From Spongilla lacustris (lineage: Eukaryota > Porifera > Demospongiae > Spongillida > Spongillidae): a stretch of 64,000 nucleotides of DNA. Below the pieces are notes generated by a model that searched no databases, was not told where the DNA came from, and saw only the letters and a program-made list of their open reading frames with translations. Position 1 is the first letter of the stretch; each line of letters starts with the position of its first letter. The DNA is taken from contig OX442436.1 in NCBI GenBank assembly GCA_949361645.1, positions 5,224,087 to 5,288,086 of the forward strand, written 5' to 3'. Shown one piece after another: positions 1-13,048 of the stretch. Both the position numbers and the translations under genes were made by a program.

Positions 1-956
1 GAAACGGAGTTATATCCTTGAGTCCTGCGTCAAAGGGCCTCCAACAGTGTTGCCGCATTCTTTATATCGCCACGGATTCGATAGGCGATATATCGCGATT
101 TTTTCTTATCGCGAAGTGAATGTGCACGGACCGGACGTAAACAGAGATACACAAAATAAAAAGTTCGGTGCTTTTCAATCATGCGCAAGGTAAAAATATA
201 TACAAATTATTGTTGTGTCCAGCAGCTTATGCATGGTGTCCTCTTCCATTGTCTCAAACAGAGGATCTATAAGCAGAGATAATACATAAATCTCTCAGTG
301 CTATAAGTGGCAACTAGAAGGGGCGGGGCGGAAGAGAACTGTGAGATTGACAATTTCCGCGAAATCATTGCGATTAAATTAGCTCATATATGTACATGTA
401 TATATGTATGTCCTTACTCCGTGCCTTACTCTATAAATAATACTGCACTTACATACCTGTCGTTATGTGTTACTGCATTACAATTTACAAACAACATGCA
501 ACAGTGGAACACTGACATTAATAATTATGATTTGACGTTCCTAGTCTGGAGCTAAACGCCGTCAACATTAGTGTAGGCTCTATATACATGTATGACATGT
601 GTGAGTAGAATATATTTCTAACCAGAATAAATCAACAATCAAGTTTCATACAAAACAAAACAAAACGTATTTGGTGTATAGGATTTGAAGGGTTCGAAAA
701 AAATATTTAGCCGCAAGTTAAGTCCGGTCCGCAACGTATAACAGTGCTAACGGAAGATGTTCATGTATGATACCATTGATACGTCTATGCGCTTTGCATG
801 CGGACTACATGCAATCCTGTCATATTACGACGAAATAAAATAATTATCTACAAGTGGGGGGGTCGCTTCCCATTCACCGTCGACCTTTGTGACTTGGGGG
901 TGTAAATTATGCATGTACAAATTTAATTTATGATTTTTAATAATTTCGTTTACAAA
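1..956. other. 5' flank of ALKBH7, no gene recognised
   Basis: AT-rich sequence with scattered tacatgta words and short stop-interrupted reading frames. I see no coding exon with flanking splice signals and no RNA gene. The last 100-200 bases presumably hold the ALKBH7 promoter, but no specific element can be named. Confidence 0.5.
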
Positions 957-2026
957 ATGGCATGGAGAAAATGTTTTTACGGTTTATCACTGTGCAGACG
1001 TTCTGCTACGTCTTCGAGCGCTCCATCCGGGTTCCCTCAACACCTTGTCGACTGCTCAGACCAAGCTGCGGACGACAGCAGAGACTTTGTGCTGATTCCT
1101 GATTTTATAACTCCAGATGAAGAGCAGTCCCTCATGGGTGACGTTGGCACGTCTTTCAGAAGGCTGAGGTACCAATACGCACATTGGGACCAGGTGCGGT
1201 CATGCTGGAGCGTGCCATAGGCATATAGCTACTACCTACATCTTTTTAAAAAGGATCCTAGAAATTAATTATCATTAGCCACGCTAAGCCCTTAACGTTA
1301 CTGGTAGTATAGAGATCTACTCTTCTATTTATAGTTATACCAACTGCCGTATTTAATTTTTTGGCTATGTGGTCTGCCTTATATAGGCGATTGAGGGTTA
1401 CAGGGAAACGGAGAAGAGCCAATGGCAGGTACCGAGCCAGTACGTCATTGATAGGCTGAAACGGACAGCCACCAGCGCCGTTGACGGCAAGAGACTCGAA
1501 GCGCTGCCTGGTATTCACGTGTTGGACTTGGCAAAAGACGGGTACAGCGTATTATGTAGGCCTTTTGCGTATTGAACGTGTGCGTGTTCAATGGCAGTCT
1601 TTCCTCCCCCCCCCCCCCCCCCCCTCCCCCCGTAGATATATCCGCCCACACGTGGACAGTATCAAAGTGAGTTATTAATAGCGTCCCACCATCTAATTAA
1701 CTTTCTTGTTGTAGCACTGCGGTGACGTCATAGCAGGAGTCAGCCTTCTCTCGCCTTGTGTTATGAAGCTGCAGTGTGAAGACAATGCAACCAAACTGAT
1801 TCACACCCTCCTGCTGCCACGTTCCCTTTACATCATGCGGTAAGGGAGAAAGGAGAGCATTCATTTTTTTTTTAAATGCGCAAACTCTGTCCCTTACAAC
1901 TGCAGAGGAGTAATCAGGTACAACTATTCACATGCAATCCTGAGCCTGAAGGATTCCCAGTTCAGGGGCAGTGCTGTGCTCAAGGACAGGAGGGTATCGC
2001 TGGTGTGTAGGACCACACCTGCCTAG
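957..2026 (+). CDS. ALKBH7: ALKBH7, mitochondrial AlkB-family 2-oxoglutarate/Fe(II) dioxygenase homolog
   Basis: Five exons: 957-1193, 1387-1541, 1636-1666, 1715-1839 and 1906-2026, with GT-AG introns and phases that agree. They give about 222 aa; human ALKBH7 is, from memory, 221 aa. Visible family features are the RRLRYQYAHWDQ block, the iron-binding HxD in YIRPHVDS (His136, Asp138), the second His in RYNYSHAI (His192) and the 2-oxoglutarate-binding Arg region near DRRVSLVCR. The Arg/Ser-rich N-terminus fits a mitochondrial presequence. An in-frame ATG at 930 would add nine residues; I chose 957 because the presequence-like stretch starts there. Known family role: mitochondrial dioxygenase linked to programmed necrosis and RNA demethylation. 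An AATAAA lies at 2074-2079, and the gene converges on CFAP57 with 90 bp between stop codons. Intron 2 contains a C homopolymer just before its acceptor. Confidence 0.93.
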
Positions 2027-2073
2027 TGACCTGCATCGATAACTCTATGTTACCTGTGCTGTAGTGTTTGTCA

Positions 2074-2079
2074 AATAAA
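2074..2079 (+). terminator. Polyadenylation signal AATAAA of ALKBH7
   Basis: A canonical AATAAA lies 48 bases past the ALKBH7 stop, in the 90 bp gap before the convergent CFAP57 stop codon. Cleavage about 15-25 bases later would fall close to the CFAP57 coding end, so the two transcripts probably overlap at their 3' ends. Confidence 0.6.
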
Positions 2080-2116
2080 ATCTGATACAATATAACGGAA
2101 ACGATACAAAGATGTG

Positions 2117-3369
2117 CTACTGAACAGTCACAAGAGAATCCTGCATTGGGGGCAGCTTTGTTCTTGACAAGGGTCTCTTGCCACCTTCGAGGTCTCTGAT
2201 CATGGCACGCAGTTTGCTGATCTCTGTCTTCTGCATCTCAATCAGGCGGGAATAATCTGGGGGCTCCACTTTCGCCAGGTTGGTGGCAGGAACTATGGGT
2301 CTAGAGCTGCTTATGGCAGCCTGGTCATCAAATCCTTGCTTGCGCGCAATCTTGACAGCAGCTTCTAAGTCGTGTGCCTGGGTTCTAGCCTTCTTGAGCT
2401 CAACTCTCAGGTCATTAATCTCCTTCAGCAATGCAACATTGTCCTGATGGTGTGAGTTCAACATGAGGTCAGGTGGTAAGCATATCACAGTGCTTGGATA
2501 CAAATGTGTTAGGGGGAAGGGGGGGGGGGGATTGGTTTCCTTATCACCATGGCAATGCTTACCTGCATCACTCTGATGTAATCAGCGCGGTGGATCTCTG
2601 TATCCTTGGCCAGTTTCTTCCTCAGGGATGCCACACTTCTCTCCAAGTGTTCCCTCTGGCGTGCATACTCAGAGTGGATGTCTGTCTCCCCCACCTGCTC
2701 ATCTTTCGTCCCCTGTTGGAAGGGAAGAGGGTGGAGAGAGGAGGCGTGTCACACACATCTGTAGTGCCCTTGTTATCAAATAAAAATATACAATTATAGG
2801 GCATTATTTGGGCTTATCGTTTTAATTTTTGATTTTCTAAGAGTGTGTGATGTCCTCTACAAAATGGTTCTTACAGTACACATCAAACATTTGAATATTA
2901 AACACATTGTGTTATTTTTGCTTGTCCTGTAAATTTGAAGTGCCCATAAGCCCAGTTTTGCCCATATACAAATAGAATGCCCCCCCACACACTCAATGCA
3001 TGCACACATACAAAAATACATGCACACACACTCAAATACATGCACACACACACACACTCACACACACACACACACACCTCATCATGGTCCTGCAGGTACT
3101 TCTTCCTCAGGTCGTCCACAGCCTTCTTGAGAAGCTCTGGCTCTTGGAAGTAGACCAGAGCCCCATGCAGGCCACACTTGATGTTCCTCACCTCCACCCT
3201 GAGGTCCTGGCAGTGCTGCCTCTCCTGGTGGAGCTCCTTCTCTGTGGCAGCCAGCCTCAGCTCCTTCTGCTCCATCTCAAACTGGAGGGCCTTGTTGTCC
3301 TGACTGTAAGTCCCCAGCTCAGCCTCCATCTGGGCAGTGAGGAGTCACATACATGTATATGTTCACATG

Positions 3370-3419
<50 letters not shown>

Positions 3420-6400
3420 TACACACTCACATACACAAATACACACATGACATGCATATACACACATAACACACATGCACACACATACACATATGTTTAT
3501 TCACAATGCACTCTTTTGAACTCCCTATATTTTGGTTACACACAACATACACACTCAACTCACATTCTTGATCTGAGCCTTCATTCTCTTAATTTTGGTC
3601 TCCATAGGTTCTATCTGTCTCTGCTGCTCTTTGATCTTGTAGTCCAATACAAACTTAAACTTCTCCAACTCCTGGTTTTTCTTTTTCAGGTCATAAATCC
3701 TCTTCTCCTACATAACCCAACAGACAATTCATCATGATGCTGTGGTCATGCTAACTTCCCCTTTCCCTCACACCCTATCCCTCACACCTATCGCTCACAC
3801 CATCTCCCTCACACCCTCTCCCTCACACCCTCTCCCTCACACCCTCTCCCTCACACCCTCTCCCTCACACCCTCTCCCTCACATCCTGTCCCTCACACCT
3901 ATCTCTCACACCCTCTCCCTCACATTCTCCTCCTCACATCCTCTCCCTCACACCTTCTCCCTCACACCCTATCCCTCACATCCTCTCCATCACACCCTAT
4001 CCCTCACATCCTCTCCCTCACACCCTTCCTTCCTACCCTTTATGTACTTAGGTCCAAACCAACCTTGTCTTGGATGGTTTCATCTCTCTCCTGTATCTCC
4101 TTCTTGAGGCTGTCAATGTCGTTCTTGAGAGAGGCAATGATGTTGTCTCTCTTCTTCACTTCCTGCATCAGCCGCTGGATCTCCACGTTCAACTTCTTTA
4201 TCTCCTCGTTCAGACTGCTCACCTGGGGACGAGGGGTGGGTGGGGCAAATATATATCAGTGTCCCTCCCTCCCTCCCTCCCTCCCTCCCTCCCTCCCTCC
4301 CTCCCTCCCTCCCTCCCTCCCTCCCTCCCTCCCTCCCTCCCTCCCTCCCTCCCTCCCTCCCTCCCTCCCTCCCTCCCTCCCTCCCTCCCTCCAGAAGAAG
4401 CCATACTTTCTTGTTCAGGATGCCAGCCTCCCCCCTCAGCTTGGTGTTCTCCTCCCACCTCTGACGTAGCTGCCTCTCGTACTTGTTCTTGAGGTCCAGG
4501 ACCTCCTGGTCCCCATCCTCCTCCGTCTGCTTCTGGAGCTCCTCGTATTCCATGGCCTTCTGCCTGTGCTCGTCATTGGTCTGGGGAGGAAGGACAGTCC
4601 GATGGATCACGTGGGCGTGGCCCCTCCCACCCTACCTGGTCCAGCAGCAGTCCCTTCTCCTGCAGCCTGCCCTCGTAGTGTTCTGTGAGCTCCTGCAGGG
4701 CCTTCTGGTGTGTCTCCTCTGCCTCCGTTATGCGGTGCTCATAGTCCTGGGGAGGGGGAGAGGAGTAAGGGGGTGGGAGGGGCTGGCACCCTCACAGAGG
4801 GGGGACATGGGTAAGGGTGGGTGGGGGCTGACAGGACAGGGAGGTGGCGGGAGAAGGGGGAGGGTCCTACCTCCTGTAACTTCTGGCTTCTGGCCTGGAG
4901 CTCCTGGTACTTCTCATATTCTGTTAGCAACTTCTGGTTGTTTGCATTCTCTGGTGAGTTGTATTCATAGCAATATGTCAGTACCCATAGCAATATGTCA
5001 GTACCCATAGCAACATGTCAGTACCCATAGCAATATGTCTGTACCCATAGCAATATGTCAGTACCCACAGCAATATGTCAGTACCCACAGCAATATGTCA
5101 GTACCCATAGCAATATGTCAGTACCCATAGCAATATGTCAGTACCCACAGCAATATGTCAGTACCCATAGCAATATGTCAGTACCCACAGCAATGTCAGT
5201 GCTCCAAGTGACTTGCTAGTACCCACAATAACAGTAACCATAGTAATAGTACCCACAGTAACAGTAACCATAGTAACGTTACCACAGTAACAGTAACCAT
5301 AGTAACAGTAACCATAGTAACATTACATGTACCTACAGTAACAGTAAACATAGTGACATTACAGTAATGATCATCCCAATTGCAAATAAATGCAACACTC
5401 ATTAAAATAATCCCCTGTGTCCACTAACCCAGTTCTTCCAAGGTTCTGTTCTGTTGGTCAACAAGGTCCTGCATCTCCTCTGCATGTTTGGCCCCCTCCT
5501 TCTCCCTGTCACTGCGTATAGCCTAACAGGAGGCATAAAGTTAATCACTTTTTAATAATGTTTGTGATCATAGATTGCTGTCAACTCACCTCGTTCATGG
5601 CTTGTAGGGCTTCGATCTCCTGGACAAACTTGTCCCTGAGTTCCTTGGTCTTCTCGTTGTAGTTCATATCCTTCAGCCTCAGCTGGTACTCATTCTCCAT
5701 CTTCAGTTCATCCACTCTGGTCTTCAGCTCTGACATCTGTGTGTTCTGGAGAAAGATAGACATGGTGGACATGTGGGGTACTGAGGGGACATGTGGGGTA
5801 CTGAGGGACTAAAGGGGGCATGTGGAGTACTAAGGGACTACAGGGGGCATGTGGGGTACTGAGGGACTACAGGGGGCATGTGGGGTACTGAGGGACTACA
5901 GGGGGCATGTGGGGTACTGAGGGGACATGTGGGGTACTGAGGGGCATGTGGGGTACTGAGGGACTAAAGAGGGCATGTGGGGTACTGAGGGGGCATGTGG
6001 GGTACTGAGGGACTAAAGGGGGCATGTGGGATACTGAAGGGGCATGTGGGGTACTGAGGAACTAAAGGGGGCGTGTGGGGTACTGAGGGACTACAGGGGG
6101 CATGTGGGGTACTGAGGGACTACAGGGGGCATGTGGGGTACTGAGGGACTACAGGGGGCATGTGGGGTACTGAGGGACTACAGGGGGCATGTGGGGTACT
6201 GAGGGGGCATGTGGAGTACTGAGGAACTAAAGGGGACATGTGGGGTACTGAGGGACTAAAGGGGACATGTGGGATACTGGGGGACTACAGGGGGCATGTG
6301 GGGTACTAAGGGAAGTGGGTTATGTGATGAGGAACAGATGGACAAACATATCATTTTTGCCCACATTGTATCAGTCCTTTGGCAAACCTGGCACTTAGCG

Positions 6401-9400
6401 TCTATCATCATATAATCAACGAGTATGTCCATGCATACATGAGGCCCTGTCCCTTCCTCACCCCTGTCACCCCCCCCCCCCCCCACTGTACACATACCTT
6501 TTCCTCAAGGTCTGACTTGGTGACCAACACCTCCTCAGAGAAGTTGACATCCTTCTCCTTCTTCAGACCTCGGCCATCTTTGTCCATCACCCTGAAGCAG
6601 AACAGCACACCATCCTGCCCCACTGAGAACATGTACTGGTCGTCATAGGAGATCTTCATCTGGTGGGTAGAGGAGGGGCCACGTGAGGGGGTGTGAGTGA
6701 GGGTGACATGAGGGTGTGTGAATAGAGGAGGGGCCACATAAGGGGTGTGTGAGGAAGGGTGACATGAGCAGGTGGGTAGAGGAGGGGCCACATGAGGGGG
6801 AGGTGGATGGAGGAGGGGCCATGTGAGGGGGTGGGTGGGTAGAGGAGGGGCCACATGAGGGGGAGGTGGGTGGAGGAGGGGTCACATGAGGGGGGTGTGG
6901 GTGGAGGAGGGGCCACGGGAGGGGGAGGTGGGTGAAGGAGGGGCCACGTGAGGGGGAGGGGGTAGAGGAGGGGCCACGTGAGGGGGAGGTGGGTGGAGGA
7001 GGGGTCATGCATGGGGTGGATTAAATGCATGCTGCTTCTAGACTTGCCACACCCATGCCCCTCCCCTTACCCGTGTAATGGCAGAGGAGTGGGCGGGGTG
7101 TTCCTGGTACTCTCCCCCATCAGTCAGGGGGAACTTCATGGCCCTCACTGTCCCAGAACTGCTTCCAACAAAGAGCATCTTCCCGGTATGGGAGAGGACC
7201 ACCTGAGTGAGGACTACATCCCCAGCACTTACTTGGCGAAGGACCTTAGGGGTGGGGAGATGAGAGGAGGGGTGGAGGTAGTGGTAGGGAGAGGGGTGGA
7301 GGTAGTGGTAGGGAGAGGGGTGGAGGTAGTGGTAGGGAGAGGGGTGGAGGTAGTGGTAGGGAGAGGGGTGGAGGTAGTGGTAGGGAGAGGGGTGGAGGTA
7401 GTGGTAGGGAGAGGGGTGAAGGTAGTGGTAGGGAGAGGGGTGGAGGTAGTGGTAGGGAGAGGGGTGGAGGTAGTGGTAGGGAGAGGGGTGAAGGTAGTGG
7501 TAGGGAGAGGGGTGGAGGTAGTGGTAGGGAGAGGGGTGGAGGTAGTGGTAGGGAGAGGGGTGAAGGTAGTGGTAGGGAGAGGGGTGGAGGTAGTGGTAGG
7601 GAGAGGGGTGGAGGTAGTGGTAGGGAGAGGGGTGGAGGTAGTGGTAGGGAGAGGGGTGAAGGTAGTGGTAGGGAGAGGGGTGGAGGTAGTGGTAGGGAGA
7701 GGGGTGGAGGTAGTGGTAGGGAGAGGGGTGGAGTTAGAGGGTGGGACAAAGTGAAATTAAAAGGCAAGGAAAGTCAAAGGGTTAATAGAGGGATGAAGAT
7801 GAGAGGGAATGAGGATGGAGGAGAGAAACACAGACGTAAAGCATGTTGAAGTTACATGTATGAGAGAGGGGAAAGGGAAATTAATTGTAAGCTGCTTACA
7901 GTTGAGTCAGCCAAAATAACTTCTTTGAGGGTTCTGTCTGATCCTACTGCAAAGGTGGTCCTGAGGTCAGGTGTGATGGCTATGGAGGTGTAGCTGCACG
8001 ACTTGATGACACACTCCCTTTCCCTCTTGACGTTCTGGACGTTCCAATCGTATATAGCCCCGTCCATCCCGCAAGAAATAAGATGGCTGTCATCAGAGCT
8101 CCACAGCAGGCTACGGATCTGCAGGGATGAGGGGGTGTAAGGGAGGGCCTGGAGTGAAGGGTGCCTCCCCCCTAACCTTCCCGTTGTGGCCTTTGAGGTT
8201 ACCAATGTTTTCAAACGTGTACGTAGCAAACAGCTGGATGAGTGTAGTATTGGCCGCTGCAAACATATGGCCACCATTACTGAAGGAGCACTGCAGGCAA
8301 GAGACACAAGCTGAGTAATGGCTGCTTTGCCCTTCCACTTGCCCCCTACCCCCACCCCCTCCCCTTGCCCCCTTCACCCCATCCTAGCTATACCTCTCTG
8401 CAGCCCCTAATCATGAACTCCTTGAAGGAGCGTATGTCGTCGAGAAGGATGTTCATCAGTCTAAGCTTTTCGCTGAAGCCCACCAGTAGGAACAGCCCAC
8501 TGGGGTGCAGGGCTATGCTGTAGGCCTCCTCTTGGAACTCTCTGCACAGGTCCAAGCAGCTGGGTGTTGTGGAGCAAAGTGAACAAGCAGCATAGTTGTG
8601 TAAGAATAGTATTTATAGGGATATGTATACCATTGTAAACAAGTTGCTTTAATAGTGGAATAAGTATTGAATCTCGATGTGCAGTGTGACCCATGTTTAA
8701 TAACCAATAGGCCAACACCTGAAGTTACCCATGCCCCTCCCACTCCCTCCCAAGGTCCACACTGCATGCCAATAGTCTAGCTCACTTGGTCTCATAGTTC
8801 CAAACCCTGATGGTTTTGTCCGTGGAGCAGGTGGCAATGAGAGGCTTCCGCACGCAAACGTCCATACCTGTAATCTCCCCTTGATGAAAAGAGTGGGTCA
8901 GATAATCAAAACTGGCGCTTGACCCTCCCTGCATGTAGGAGAGGAAGGGCAACGTGACATAACCAGCGGGGTAGATAAATCTAGGGGCAGGCAGAGGCAC
9001 ACCTTCCCAAGGCCTGTGTTGGACAGAGACAGGCTATAGATCTGCTGTGTGGTGGTTGTGCATATCACACTCTCCTCTGATGGGCTCAGTGACAGGCTCC
9101 TGATCTCATTGCTTGGAGGGGGTGGAGCTTCACTACCGGCCAACTGCGGGGGTTGGGTTGATGCATCCACCCAGATGCCGACAGTCTGGGCTTTCCTGAA
9201 CACATTCTTGTTATCTGTCTTCTCAAAGAGGCACACCGTTCCACTTCCACCAGAGCTGATAAAACCCTTGGAGAAAACAGCGATACATCGCACAGGTACA
9301 GCATCTTTTGCTGTTGGATGATAGGGCCTGTACAAGAAATTGAGAAAATGAACTCCAAATGTATGATAATTCGTTATGGACTTATTTCCCCCCCCCCCCA

Positions 9401-10264
9401 AATTGCTTACGTTGATTTTCTGGAACTGTCATTTGAGTCTTTGTCATCAGTTGTTGCAGCATGCACTGTAAATTCGTTCTTGAGGTCTCCCCCCTCAAAC
9501 AGCTGGATCTTTCCATTGTCTGTGCCCAATACCAGCCTGTCCTCGGAGAGCCACGCGTGGCAGAGGTAGTTCTGAGCTTCAACCTTTACAAAGGCAAATT
9601 GCTTTAAGTTGCCTTCGTTGTATCGAAACAGTTTGAACAGTTTCTCTCCCGAGAGACATATTTGCGTGTTGTCTTCAGGATTAAACGAGACCTGGCGAGT
9701 AATCGTATGCATAAACCAGTAAAAATGTTTAATCAAGCTATCTGCATTTTAAGGCCCCCCTAACCGTGTAGTGTGCATGCATGCCCACTGCGTTACCTGG
9801 TATATTGGATTTGTAGTGTGCCCATTCCCCTTCATGGATGCCATCGATTTGGCTTTCTCCCACTGCCAGTACGTTACCATCCAGTCAGGAGCTCCAGCCT
9901 GTGAGACCAGATACTTCGAATCTGGAGAGAATGCCAAGCTGACGTAACTCTGAGAGTTCTCTTCACCAGGGGTGAGCGTCTTTCGTTTCCTTTGCGTGGT
10001 CATGTCAAAGATTGAAATCGAGGCTTTTTCGCCATTCTTCTCAGCTGTGGCTACGTATCGTTTGTTGGGGCTTACAGCCATCGCAGTGATGCATTCGGCT
10101 CCACTGCTGGATATGAACTTTTGCGTCTTTTGGTCTACATTGTAAATAATTAAGTTGGCTCCAGCCGGGTAGATAATGGTTTGCTCGTCCAGGTAGCTGA
10201 TATTATTGGATACATCGCCCTTCAAACCAAAGGAATACTTTGGAGTGACCGATGGAATGGACAT
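2117..10264 (-). CDS. CFAP57: CFAP57 (WDR65), cilia- and flagella-associated WD-repeat/coiled-coil protein
   Basis: Nineteen exons on the minus strand: 10264-9797, 9691-9411, 9327-9003, 8928-8786, 8559-8394, 8290-8177, 8118-7900, 7244-7071, 6659-6498, 5745-5590, 5522-5429, 4950-4871, 4746-4636, 4580-4407, 4222-4064, 3708-3564, 3329-3078, 2712-2563, 2443-2117. About 1,232 residues; human is about 1,250. The N-terminal half is WD repeats ([51 protein letters not shown]). The C-terminal half is long coiled coil ending near residues [24 protein letters not shown]57 belongs to the axonemal inner-arm/regulatory machinery of motile cilia. Exon 16 has one extra base at 3660/3661 that breaks the frame inside a conserved stretch, probably an assembly error. 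Minisatellites fill introns 7, 8, 9, 11, 14 and 15. The start is shared head-to-head with RUVBL1, 207 bp apart. Confidence 0.95.
3363..3418. repeat. (CA)n microsatellite in CFAP57 intron 16
   Basis: A CA dinucleotide run of more than 40 bases, with further CA-rich sequence to 3490. A second CA run at 3036-3077 abuts exon 17, so that exon's splice donor is itself the first GT of the (GT)n tract on the sense strand. Confidence 0.95.
3767..4030. repeat. 14-bp minisatellite in CFAP57 intron 15
   Basis: About 18 imperfect copies of the unit ccctctccctcaca. It makes a spurious Ser/His/Pro/Leu reading frame on the plus strand. Confidence 0.9.
4260..4394. repeat. (CCCT)n microsatellite, about 33 copies
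   Basis: An uninterrupted CCCT tetranucleotide run in CFAP57 intron 14, a few bases downstream (on the minus strand) of the exon 14 donor. It is GGGA-rich on the transcribed sense strand. The Pro-Ser-Leu and Gly-Arg-Glu reading frames over it are repeat artefacts. Confidence 0.97.
4965..5205. repeat. 20-bp minisatellite in CFAP57 intron 11
   Basis: About 12 copies of cagtacccatagcaatatgt with single-base variants (catagc/cacagc). It merges at 5215-5350 into a looser repeat of cagtaaccatagtaa. Confidence 0.93.
5765..6312. repeat. Minisatellite (approx. 27-29 bp) in CFAP57 intron 9
   Basis: About 20 units built from gcatgtggggtactgaggg plus an optional actacaggg or actaaaggg segment. The array sits just upstream (on the minus strand) of the exon 10 acceptor. 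Confidence 0.93.
6662..7013. repeat. Minisatellite in CFAP57 intron 8, reaching the exon 9 acceptor
   Basis: Imperfect units containing gggtagaggaggggccac (plus strand). On the sense strand the unit reads GTGGCCCCTCCTCTACCCACC, and the exon 9 acceptor is this same text followed by AG, so the array's last unit forms the polypyrimidine tract and 3' splice site. Confidence 0.88.
7255..7737. repeat. 24-bp minisatellite, about 20 copies, in CFAP57 intron 7
   Basis: A very regular tandem repeat of a 24-bp unit containing gggagaggggtggaggtag, varying mainly as gtggag/gtgaag. Because 24 is a multiple of three it stays open in frames on both strands, giving Val/Gly- and Pro/Leu/Ser-rich artefact frames. 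Confidence 0.97.
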
Positions 10265-11839
<1,575 letters not shown>

Positions 11840-12171
11840 GTCATGTGCCCCCCCACAGTCCTTTTTGGCTGTTTTCTTATAAAGGGCTGGGTCACTTGTA
11901 CAGTCTCATAACTTATCCTGCCATCTGTACATGTATATGATGTATTCATGTAGTACTAAACAGTCTTTGCTTTCAATGGCACATGCTTGTAGTGGTAACA
12001 TACATCGTGATCAAGGCCCTTCTCCCCAACGTTACATAGTGACTTTTCATTTGAATGACGAGCATGTGGGTCATATGTACAAACAGATAAAGATGTAAGG
12101 CAACTCTTGACTGGGTTGTGCCTCTGGTCTGAGTGTTCCAACTTCTCTCTACATGTCCTGCCCAACTGCTG
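11840..12171. other. Convergent intergenic region RUVBL1/NDUFB9
   Basis: Holds the 3' UTRs of two converging genes. Apart from a poly-C tract and tacatgtat words I see no gene or RNA. Confidence 0.5.
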
Positions 12172-12976
12172 TCACTTGTACCCATACTTCAGTGCCTCTT
12201 CATACCATTGCTTTTCAATAGGAAGCATCTCCAGCACCTAACCATGTGTGATTGTAAAAATTAAAAAAATTCAATTGTTATGGAATATACAGGTTTTGAC
12301 TTAAACTACTGAGTGGAGAAAAAGGATTGCTCAGGTGGTGTGTATACATATCCTTAAAACCCTACATGTGTTTACATCTCTCTACACACACACACACACA
12401 CACAGTTCAACATAGATTTACATGACATGTAAGCATATTATCCACATACAAAGCTACTTTAGTATGGGACCACGACACTACGAATCTACAGCAGCCACTG
12501 CCATAAGCCAGCCGTGTCTGGCCTGATCAATGCTTTTACGTTTATGCCCTACCAAGTTGGATCCCCCAAACATAGATACAGCTCTCCAGTGTTATCCCTA
12601 CATGGCAAGTACTTATCCAGCTCGGTAAACATACATGAGGGGGTGGTGGCATGTTTCGTTCCCATTTAGAACCCTCCGGTGCTTCGGGTGCTGTATTAAA
12701 GAGAGGAGGGGGCCATTGAACACCCCCAGCTCCATCTCATACACACTTACAAATATAAGGATCTGGGTGCTTTCGGCGTTCGAACTCTCTTTCTCCTTCC
12801 TCCAACAACTGTGCAGCCCGCGCAATGTCTTTGAGGCCCTTATTGGCATCAAACTTGGCCCTTAAGATTACTGCCTCCTGCCTCCATGCCTGTCTGTCTA
12901 CCGTCCATGAAAGAAGGTGCTTCTGGGCGTTCCTGTACAACCTAATGACCCTCTGAGCATGTGATAAACTAGTCAT
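12172..12976 (-). CDS. NDUFB9: NDUFB9, LYR-family subunit of mitochondrial complex I
   Basis: Three exons: 12976-12751, 12690-12635 and 12237-12172, splice phases consistent, about 115 aa. The N-terminus carries the LYR motif (VIRLYRNAQKHLLSW), followed by the family's FDANKGLKDIARAAQLL helix and the HPDPYI block. The second exon (SPEAPEGSKWERNMPPPPH) lines up with the PYIFPDSPGGT.YER region of the mammalian protein as I remember it, and the last exon ends EKQWYEEALKYGYK. LYR proteins bind acyl carrier protein; NDUFB9 sits in the distal membrane arm of complex I. It is shorter than the mammalian protein (about 179 aa), lacking most of the C-terminal extension. Intron 2 carries a (CA)n run near 12386. 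Confidence 0.88.
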
Positions 12977-13048
12977 CTTCTTTGAAGCCGAGCGTCACGT
13001 GAGCCGACAAGCCTCGTACCCAAATAAGAGAGGGGGCTTCATTCAAAA
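12977..13048. promoter_or_regulatory. 72-bp bidirectional promoter region between NDUFB9 and a small membrane protein gene
   Basis: Only 72 bases separate the two divergent start codons. A CACGTG E-box is at 12996-13001. Such a short gap implies a shared core promoter and very short 5' UTRs. This is inference from spacing; no TATA box is visible. Confidence 0.5.

Noticed and set aside
307..555. 82-codon frame upstream of ALKBH7
   Set aside because: No recognisable domain or splice context; composition is like non-coding AT-rich DNA.
7246..7767. Long Pro/Leu/Ser and Val/Gly reading frames on both strands
   Set aside because: They are the 24-bp minisatellite of a CFAP57 intron; its period is a multiple of three, so it stays open by chance.
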